Of a stretch of DNA of 64,000 nt, positions 56,625-64,000 are shown one piece after another (the stretch's first letter is position 1; every line of letters starts with the position of its first letter). The DNA is taken from positions 348,359,696-348,423,695 of the forward strand of contig NC_061513.1 in assembly GCF_022539505.1 (NCBI RefSeq), read 5' to 3'. Position numbers and translations under genes: made by a program. The notes under the pieces are model-generated. The model searched no databases. It was not told the DNA's origin and saw only the letters and a list, made by a program, of their open reading frames with translations. The DNA is from Lolium rigidum (taxonomy: Eukaryota; Streptophyta; Magnoliopsida; Poales; Poaceae).

Positions 56625-56850
56625 TCACTCTGACCTACCAGCATGTGGCCCTGATCCGCCTGCTGGCAGCGCGCGTCACGAGAGGGACACGCACACGCCT
56701 GTGAGCTGCACTCTCTGCACTTGTTCTAAGCAAAATGCAGTAAACATTTTTCAGGAGGCAAGAGAACTAGAAGAACGAAATTGAATAAAAGCAGTGCAGA
56801 TGTTTGTAGATTCATGCAGCGGCCAGTAACCAAAAGTTCCACAGAGGCTA
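56625..56850 (-). other. 3' UTR of the Ser-rich protein gene (inferred)
   Basis: 226 bases between the Harbinger-like terminus and the stop codon at 56851-56853. No clear poly(A) signal could be fixed. Confidence 0.4.
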
Positions 56851-59232
56851 TTATGCTCCTTTGTTCTGAGACGCCGCAGCATTTGCGCTCCTACTACCAA
56901 AGGAAACACAGGAGTACACAGGCAAAGAATTGCTGTCACCTGTGGTATCGTTTGGCACCAACATATGCTTCGCCCCAGGAGTGAGTTTCACTGGGCCTGA
57001 TCTCTTCTGCGCGTAGCGACCAACCGATGAAGCATTGGAACTGCCAGGAACATCACTCCCCATTCTATTCTCTAAATTTCTGGATGAATGGGCTGCATCT
57101 CTTATGCTGTTAGAAGCTTCTTGAACTACACGGGTTGGATGGCTGAATGTAGAATTCACATAGTTAAGAGGGCGAGCTGACGAGCTTGGTGGATGCACAA
57201 TATGTTCCTGTGGCAAACTCCCATGCAAAACTGAAGATTGTGTCCCATGCTGTGGCAAACTCCCATGGAAAACTGAAGATGGTGTCCCATGCTGTCTGGT
57301 TGTAGGCCAAAATGCTGCTCTGGGTGACTCTGTCCTATTGACAGGATCAGCATAATAACGCCAAGGAGCCGGCGAATTCTGATGTGGTGCTGCACTGCGG
57401 TTATTGGGAAGAGGAGGACAGCCCAATAGAAAAGGCTGACTAGGCTGCGAGTTTGGAAAATTGCCAAACCTGTTTTCGTATGGCGACCGATCTCTAGAAA
57501 ATAAATTAGCTGCAGGGATTGGGTGACTGAAATCATTTGGAGTCCTGTAGCCCAAGTGTGCCTGACTTGTGCTTGAATGATATCTCGAAGAATGAATTGT
57601 ACCGGTAGGATTTAGTGTAACACCGGGGAAACTTTGATGTTGTAAAGAGAGAAAAGGCTGTCCTTGCCGTGGCAACTCCAGGACAGCATTTGTCTTCCCA
57701 TAGTCATTGGTGGAGGTACCTGTATGTTTCTGTCTAGTCTCGGCAGACGTTTCACCCCTGGTTGTGCAAACTGCAAGATCTTTACCCATCAAACGAAGTG
57801 TCTGTCCCATAGAAGGACTACAGTCACGCTGAACGTTGAACTCACGAGATGACCAGGAAGGAAGCCTCCCGCCGGCCGAAAGCTGGGAGCCACCATGATT
57901 CAGATTAGTGCGGAACCCACTCTGGTGTTGTTGAATTGAGTCCTGAAATGTATGGCCTGGCAATGCACAAGGGGACATACTCATGGCGGTAGCATCTTTT
58001 ACTGAAACATTACTGCGGTCACGATGAGTCTCACCAAGCTCTCTTAAGCTCAATGGAGTAAATTTCCCGCGGGTAGAGAGCTGGGAGCCACCATAATTCA
58101 GATTAGTGTGGAACACATTCTGGTGCTGTTGAAATGAACCCTGAAATGTATGATCTGACAATGCACAAGGGGACATACTCGTACTCAAAGTATCTTTTAC
58201 TGAGACATTACCACAGTCACGATGAGTCTCACCAAGCTCTCTTAAGCTCAATGGAGGACCAACAATATCTATGCCAGAAACCTCGGCTTGCTCAGCTCGC
58301 AACAATGTGCCTCCTGAACTTGTGTTCCTTACACTTCCTGAGTCAGCTGCAGGTAGTTGGTTTGCTAATCTGTGTGACTCAAAAGACAAATTCCTCCAGT
58401 GTTCTCTCCCATCAGGCAGATATGGTACCTCAGAATTTGAATTATACGTGTAGTTCAAATCCGTAGTTTCTGGTACAGCCTCCTCATTCAGATCAAGCAA
58501 ATGTAAGGAAAGCTCTGTGTTACTAGGCTTAGGAGAATCCTCGTGATTTGAATTCAGATTTGCTTCCTTACTCTTAGTGATGGCTTCCTCCGGTATATGA
58601 GAACTACAACTTTCTGCAATTATGCATTTGTTCCCTTCAGTAGAAGAATCCTCATGAGTTGAACACAAATTTGCTTCTTTAGTCTTAGTGACGACTTCCT
58701 TGGGCATATGAAAACTACTATTGTCTGTAGTTATGCATTTGTCTCCTTCAGTAGACGTGGATGATGATGATGATGATGATGATGACGACGACGAAGAAGC
58801 CATAGCATCTGAAAACAGCTTGCTGAGACTTCGCCGTTTGGGCAGATCACAACTTTGCATATCACTGCCAAGTATATTATCCGCTTCAGAGAATTTGACC
58901 CGCTTCACTGATTTGCGGCAGAGTTCTATCACTTTCTTGCCTTTTGAATTGCCATGTTTCTCCTTGACCATTTTGACAGATGTGCGCTTTATCTTCAGTA
59001 TGCTTTGCCTAGGGAGATGTTTTTCCATGTCTCGTGGTTTCCGCACTTTGTCAGCCTTATTACTGTCGATGCACTTATCTGTGTCAGCCTTCTTCTTTGT
59101 ATTATGGATCTTCTCCTGCTTCCTTTTCCTAGATATATTTTCAATCTCTTTTCTGAGATGTTGTGAAGCTTCAGGTTTCTGCGATGGCTGTGTAGCAAAT
59201 CCATCAGGCATATTTGGATTTTCCAGTGCTTC
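56851..59232 (-). CDS. Last exon of a large Ser-rich, probably nuclear protein; possibly EMBRYONIC FLOWER 1-like
   Basis: An intact 2,382-base exon (794 codons) begins at 59232 behind a 3' splice site (TATGTATGTAG|GAAGCA), and the frame runs EALENPNMPDGFATQPS onward. It ends ASQNKGA at 56851. Features by exon codon: basic nuclear-signal-like clusters near 30-110 (SRKRKQEK, KKKADTDK, RKSVKRVKF), poly-Ser about 144-158, a 37-residue tandem repeat about 159-232, LHLLDLNEE near 240, a 66-residue tandem repeat about 325-457, a 14-residue tandem repeat about 646-674, and a conserved-looking C-terminal VKLTPGAKHML near 750. The low-complexity, basic, LxxLL-containing layout with that C-terminal motif recalls plant EMF1, a Polycomb partner; this is a tentative reading. 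Upstream exons were not identified. It is the only clearly intact host-like coding exon in the window. Confidence 0.6.
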   Translation of the reverse strand, partial: EALENPNMPDGFATQPSQKPEASQHLRKEIENISRKRKQEKIHNTKKKADTDKCIDSNKADKVRKPRDMEKHLPRQSILKIKRTSVKMVKEKHGNSKGKKVIELCRKSVKRVKFSEADNILGSDMQSCDLPKRRSLSKLFSDAMASSSSSSSSSSSSSTSTEGDKCITTDNSSFHMPKEVVTKTKEANLCSTHEDSSTEGNKCIIAESCSSHIPEEAITKSKEANLNSNHEDSPKPSNTELSLHLLDLNEEAVPETTDLNYTYNSNSEVPYLPDGREHWRNLSFESHRLANQLPAADSGSVRNTSSGGTLLRAEQAEVSGIDIVGPPLSLRELGETHRDCGNVSVKDTLSTSMSPCALSDHTFQGSFQQHQNVFHTNLNYGGSQLSTRGKFTPLSLRELGETHRDRSNVSVKDATAMSMSPCALPGHTFQDSIQQHQSGFRTNLNHGGSQLSAGGRLPSWSSREFNVQRDCSPSMGQTLRLMGKDLAVCTTRGETSAETRQKHTGTSTNDYGKTNAVLELPRQGQPFLSLQHQSFPGVTLNPTGTIHSSRYHSSTSQAHLGYRTPNDFSHPIPAANLFSRDRSPYENRFGNFPNSQPSQPFLLGCPPLPNNRSAAPHQNSPAPWRYYADPVNRTESPRAAFWPTTRQHGTPSSVFHGSLPQHGTQSSVLHGSLPQEHIVHPPSSSARPLNYVNSTFSHPTRVVQEASNSIRDAAHSSRNLENRMGSDVPGSSNASSVGRYAQKRSGPVKLTPGAKHMLVPNDTTGDSNSLPVYSCVSFGSRSANAAASQNKGA

Positions 59233-60328
59233 CTACATACATAATGGAGCATTATTATTGGAAACCATCAGATACATATAACTGTTAATACAGAAAATTC
59301 ATGAGCATAATTGAGGAACATTATTGAAACTATAGGATTCATATAACTTTGCATACAAAAATAAACGGCAAACTTCATGATTACGACATGTATACCATTT
59401 TCAAACAAAACACCGTGAAAATGGGACACTCTTGATGGAAAAGTGATTGAATATATAATCTGTTATTTTAATGTGAAGAACAATTACAAGTTCAACACTG
59501 TTGATGCAGAAATATTAGTTAGTAGACATACAAGTGAGTTATAGATTATATACTGCTTGAATTTAGGACCTAATGCTGAAATGTGAATAGTAGAATCTCC
59601 TGTTGGAGACACCAAACTTTACGGTATGGTTCTACATAATCAAGTGCCATTAAATAGACACAACATTGTGAATGATATACAAAAATGGAACCATGTCCTG
59701 CATTCGAGCAGCAATTAAAATATGCTTAGTCGAAAGGACTAAGTGCACATATATCAGTTCAGATAGAAAATTTTGTACATAATTCCGCATAGTACTGGGT
59801 TATTGTACTAAAGGTTGTGTTTTAAACATACACCGCTTGAACCACATCCTGGCACACTTGCATGCACCTCAGAAGAAAGGTGTGGAAGCATACCAATTGT
59901 CCAGGAGCAAACCTAAGTAAAAATCGCTCAGTTGTAAGTGAATATGTGGGTGCTTTGCTCTTACACTGTTCAAAGACAATCCAAATTGATGCCACCTGAT
60001 GCCAAACGTGTGCATCAAGTGGACCCAAGATGTCAGAAGGTTGGGTCAGCTAAAAGTAACAACCAGGTGTAAAGCAGAATTCTAGAGTTCTAATCCAGTA
60101 CTGTTAACTGTTGAGAAAAGTTCAGGATGGTGTCTAGCATCAGAACAGGAGCATATCTATGGACAAATATAAGACATACACACTCTTCTTTATCTCAAGT
60201 TGCATGTAGGGCAGACACCACCAATCCCAACATTTTGAAATAAACACAAGCACCCCAAACAGAGAATTTTCAGCATCGGGACAGAGAATGAGACTGAAAT
60301 GTGTCTCCATGTAGGCGCACATCCTCAA
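59233..60328 (-). other. Probable intron or upstream region of the Ser-rich protein gene
   Basis: AT-rich. A minus-strand open stretch at 59822-60028 (HVWHQVASIWIVFEQCKSKA) could hold an exon, but I see no matching domain. Confidence 0.35.
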
Positions 60329-60562
60329 TCATTTAAGCAAGGTAGCCATGATGTCAATGCCTCCTACGCATCCATGGTGCATGGAAATATTTTCAATTGT
60401 TGGTGAGCAGACTCTGATTGTGCTGAGGCCCCAGCTGTGGCATACCTCTAGCACGCGAAGGTGAGGACACCGCAATGAGCATGTCAGCCTGAGATCTATG
60501 GCCTCTCCAGCACAGGGAACTGAACACCCCCGCCGGCAGTAATAGATAGATGTTTTCAGCAT
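60329..60562 (-). pseudogene. F-box/LRR protein fragment (leucine-rich part)
   Basis: Minus reading LTCSLRCPHLRVLEVCHSWG ... RVCSPTIENISMHHGCVGGI matches the leucine-rich repeat style of plant F-box/FBD proteins. No F-box in frame; the N-terminal sequences lie upstream in three degenerate copies (60.6-61.9 kb). Confidence 0.5.
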
Positions 60563-60671
60563 CCAGCTTTGATCGAGGTAATGTGGATGAGCAGGGGAGC
60601 TCGATAGCTATGTCACCATCTCTGGTGTGCCCTCAAACCTCAAAGACAAGATCCGTCAGGGCGAGCCTCTT

Positions 60672-61935
60672 GTTGGCAGCAAGTAGCAAAGATATGTGGG
60701 CAGGATCAACGGTGTGTCGCTTGCAGATTTTTATTTTGAGGTGGAAGAGGTCAGCGCAAATGACCTGGCTGCACTAAGAACGTCCAAATGCTATATCAGG
60801 GAAAGAGAGCTCGGTGAGGTGCATCCAGAAGCCACACCACGGGCAGGAGAGGGAGGCGGCACAGACACAATAGAGTCGAACCAGGACCTGAGCAGCATGT
60901 CATCTGGAAGGGTGCTAATCAAGCCCGGTCAGGCACAGCGACGAGGCTGGCAACGAGGGCGAGCTGCGGGACGGGGCTGCGACCTGAGGCGACACGTCGA
61001 CTGCAGCTCTATCGCTCAATACTTTCACAATCACAAGACACCGCAGATATGTGTGCATACTCGGTTGCCTTGTTTGGGGAACATAGAGAGAGAAGGGGGA
61101 GAAAGAGAGCGCTTTAATGGAAAAAGCTGGCACTGTGAGTGTTGAGACCACATATGAGGCCAAAGGATGCACCAGTGAGTGTTGGCACCAAGTAGCCAAG
61201 ATAAGCGGGCAGGAGTATCGCTTGGGAATTTTTATTTTGAGGCGAGAGTGGGCATGGCAAACGACCTGGCTGCAACGAGAGCATCCCGCACGATATCGTG
61301 GAAGGAGAGCTTGGTGAGGTGCGTCTAGTGGCCACCCTACCGGCGCGAGAGGGCGGCGGAACATGGCACAATGGAGGCGAACCAGCCTGAGAAGCATGTC
61401 ATCCAGAAGGGTACCGATTAAGCCGGTCCATCGCCGTCCGGGCAGCAACAAGGCCAGCAACAACGGCGAGCCCCGGGAGGTGGTTGCGGCCTAAGGTGAC
61501 ACCTCGACCACAGCTCCATCGCTCAATTCTTTCACAATGAGAGGGCACCACAGGTACAACGTGGATACTCATTACTCTTATTTGGGCAACACAGAGCGAG
61601 CGGGGAGAGAAAGAGGAAGAGAGCGCTTTCATGGAAAGGGGTGGAACTTAGAGGAGGCACTAGTGAGTGTTGGCACCAAGTAGCGAAGATACACAGGCCT
61701 AATCAAAATTGTGCCACTTGGGGGTTTTTATTTTGAGGTGGGAGAGGGCAGGGAAAACGACATGACCACGTGTGATATCGCGGAAGGAGAGTTGGTGAGG
61801 TACGTCCATTGGCCACACCACCGGCGGGACAGGGGTGCGGTGAGGGCAGAGGCGTAGGCGCGTAGCAGAGGCGAACCAGGACTTGAGAAGCATGTCAACC
61901 GGAAGGGTCTGATCAAGCCCGCTCCGCCGCCATCA
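60672..61935 (-). pseudogene. Three tandem degenerate copies of an F-box gene 5' region
   Basis: Units of about 500 bp share tttttattttgaggt/c (60728, 61229, 61725; spacing 501 and 496), gtgttggcaccaagtagc, cgaaccagg/cct and aagcatgtcat/aacc. In minus reading each begins with F-box-like sequence (LLDDMLLRLVRLHCAMFRRP in the middle copy) followed by LSFRDI and a HLKIKIPK-like strand. All are frameshifted. The third unit is shorter. The LRR fragment at 60329-60562 is their likely 3' continuation. Confidence 0.6.
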
Positions 61936-62045
61936 GGCTAGTGACAAGACCGTGCATGAAACCCTCCTTCACATCCGGCATAGATAACTCCCCTCGTGCC
62001 CACCAAGGTCGTGGATAAATTGGCCATTAATGGTACGGGGAATGA

Positions 62046-62085
62046 GACTTGAACCCAAGACCTAGGCTCTCTAATACCATGTTAG
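62046..62085 (-). other. tRNA-like promoter sequence (B-box), possible SINE head
   Basis: Minus reading contains ACATGGTATTAGAGAGCC and GGTTCAAGTC, resembling tRNA-Met A/B-box regions. No cloverleaf could be completed, so it is not called a tRNA gene. Confidence 0.3.
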
Positions 62086-62089
62086 ATAT

Positions 62090-64000
62090 ATACCAACTAA
62101 CTATTCCAAAATATCAATCTGATGGAAAATGGTGGAATAATATACTTAAGTGCATGAAAAACTAATCTTAACAAACATGAATTGATACTAAACTAAAAAC
62201 ACTTTATAGTTGGTTGGACATGTTCACATCCATATGCAAACTAAGTAAAAAATTGTGTGACCTACTAGATTTTAAAATAGTGTAAAAAACAAATATAAAC
62301 AAAAATAGTAGGTCAGGTAAAAAATAGTCAATGAAGTCATGGTCAAACAAATATGTTGAGAACATATTTTTATCCACACGTTAAGGGAATCCATATCAGT
62401 GGGCCAAAGGTTTCAAAAATAGGTTGCTCTCAATTCTACGTTTCTATTCACCGGGTTCACTGGGCAGTACGCCCATACCTTCCCACCATATCTATCTCTT
62501 GTAAACATCTCCTGATTAGTTTATTTAGTAAGTATGTGTAATACATATCCCAAAGTATGACTATTATGATTTGAACTTTTGAGAAAAGAGAGAGGAAAAC
62601 AAACCATCAAGTAACGAAAATGAAAGGATAGGCTGATATTTTATATTGTGATGGAATGATCAAGAGAACATATTGAGAACCATAGCACCCTACAGAGTAT
62701 CCTCTTAAATTCATGTCACATTATGTGAGTGCCTGCTCTAGCCCAGTCAACTAGCTAATTATTTGAACACTTCTTAAGAGAGTACAAACAGCAGACGATG
62801 CATCAGCATCATGGAAAACATAGTGATAGGCTGACTGTGACCACCACCATCTTGTAAGCACTGTTCATATGGTTACTATCATGCGCAATTTCTAAACATT
62901 GACAAACTATAGAACAGTTTTTAAAACAAGAGATGAATGAAAGTATCAGATAAGCTATGATGAAGTCCCTTATCCAAGTGGAAAACGCAGAAAAACACAA
63001 ATAAAAGTACAGTATCAGATAAGCGATTTGGTAGAATGGCCGCTCCACGTCCCATTCTTGTGATAAAGTCTCGTGTATGGGTCGGTAGTCGGGACCCAGC
63101 TGAAATTGCCAAGAGGGGACACAAGTACGCAGCTCACAACTCACCGTGCATGGTGTTAGAAAAGGCAACACGATACACCATGTACTATTAAGATATGGTA
63201 CAGATGCTGCTGCAGTACCAGCTAAGCTGTCGAGTACAACAACTACTAGTCTAGCTGGTCATCATAGTCTAGCCGATTATTATTGACTGTTGATCTTACT
63301 TCAGTGCATGAGTGGCTGCGAGAATGTAAGTATCTCACCACCAAGTCCCCCACACTGTAATATGGTGTCAACCCAGCTCGATCCAATCGTTAACAGTGAA
63401 CAAATTAAGCATGAAATAACACTATCCACATATACCAAACAGTCACGGGGTAGCAAATGTAATGATGCCAAAGAAAGAAAACACAACGAGCATTCTAACT
63501 TTATCGCTTAGCACACTAGGCTAGCAGCTTTGACCAGCAAATCATCGTGCGCTGAGTGCCCACAGGTCACAGCCTTGTTGAAGAACAAGCTAGGCCTGGT
63601 TCAGATTAGCAACCGAGTTCGGCACGGTACGCACAATCCATACATAAAATATCCTGCGAGTAGACAGGCCGGTCCCATAAATTGGCCCCCATAATAAGCA
63701 TGCATCCACAGACTGCAACCAGATTAGCTACATACTAATACTAGCTAGCAATAACATTGCGACATGGGACAGCAACAATCTAATGATATTGTCCGAATCC
63801 TCGATCTTATGGAGCTAAGAAAGCATCAAACCAACCGAGTACTGTGGAGCAAGTCGATTTAAATCTAAATCTAAATCAATAATTTCACCCGACTACCGAG
63901 CCGATCAAAAGTAAAATCAGCTAAAAATACGCACGAATAATAGCAGACGATATCATTGCATAGACAGGCAAGCGACAGAGATGGGTTCGGCCTGGGCTGG
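62090..64000. other. Intergenic sequence, no gene recognised
   Basis: AT-rich with short ORFs only. Repeated words (cagataagc near 62,947 and 63,017; a triple aaatct at 63,858-63,876) are visible. It could contain upstream exons or the promoter of the minus-strand gene ending at 56851, but nothing decides this. Confidence 0.4.

Noticed and set aside
55730..56704. 324-codon plus-strand ORF
   Set aside because: It is the complement of the Harbinger-like minus-strand ORF; its Arg/Gly-rich composition follows from GC content.
58134..59281. Plus-strand ORFs opposite the Ser-rich exon
   Set aside because: Shadows of the 794-codon minus-strand frame, which has a proper splice acceptor and internal repeats at codon periods.

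Overview
This is nuclear DNA of a grass, most likely a Triticeae species (wheat, Aegilops, barley or rye type). Nearly everything left of 54.9 kb is nested transposable elements: Gypsy and Copia LTR retrotransposons, LINEs and a Helitron. They carry the long LTRs, the TGATACGTC termini and the tRNA-Asp-type primer sites common in Triticeae genomes. A host-like gene region starts near 56.6 kb. I found no rRNA genes, confident tRNA genes, CRISPR arrays or organelle genes. Element names such as RLG-1 are labels for this window only.

Layout. (1) 1-24,041: a decayed minus-strand Copia element (RLC-1) holds two insertions. RLG-1 (1-12,037, minus) is a Gypsy-type element with an upstream ORF0 and gag but no pol; its 4.8-kb LTR is itself split by a Helitron (7,051-11,983). 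RLG-2 (13,154-23,020, plus, TSD atgag) is an Athila-like element with gag, PR, RT, RNase H, IN and an extra ORF behind its own TATA-like box. (2) 24,042-24,967: a LINE 3' end encoding an RNase H-like domain. (3) 24,968-41,879: minus-strand Copia RLC-2 (TSD ctata), split by RLG-3 (28,530-39,010, plus, TSD taatc). RLG-3 has gag and protease but no RT or IN, and carries on its antisense strand a six-exon plant mobile domain (PMD) gene and a second acidic ORF. (4) 41,885-44,925: decayed, unclassified sequence with a Harbinger-like terminus. (5) 44,940-54,918: a 5'-truncated plus-strand LINE with a 14-bp TSD, split by RLG-4 (45,999-54,069, minus, TSD gggtg), an Athila-like element with gag and PR only. 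(6) 54,933-56,624: remains of a Harbinger-like element with a broken ORF. (7) 56,625-64,000: the last exon of a large Ser-rich, probably nuclear protein gene (minus), F-box/LRR pseudogene pieces in three tandem copies, and intergenic sequence.

How the parts relate. Three of the four Gypsy elements lack reverse transcriptase and integrase, so they must have moved using enzymes supplied in trans. RLG-2 and RLG-4 share LTR start, primer site, PPT and part of the 3' non-coding region, so they look like an autonomous and non-autonomous pair, although RLG-2 itself is now frameshifted. The most unusual object is RLG-3: a retrotransposon carrying a host-type gene, whose introns survive because the gene lies antisense to the element's own RNA.
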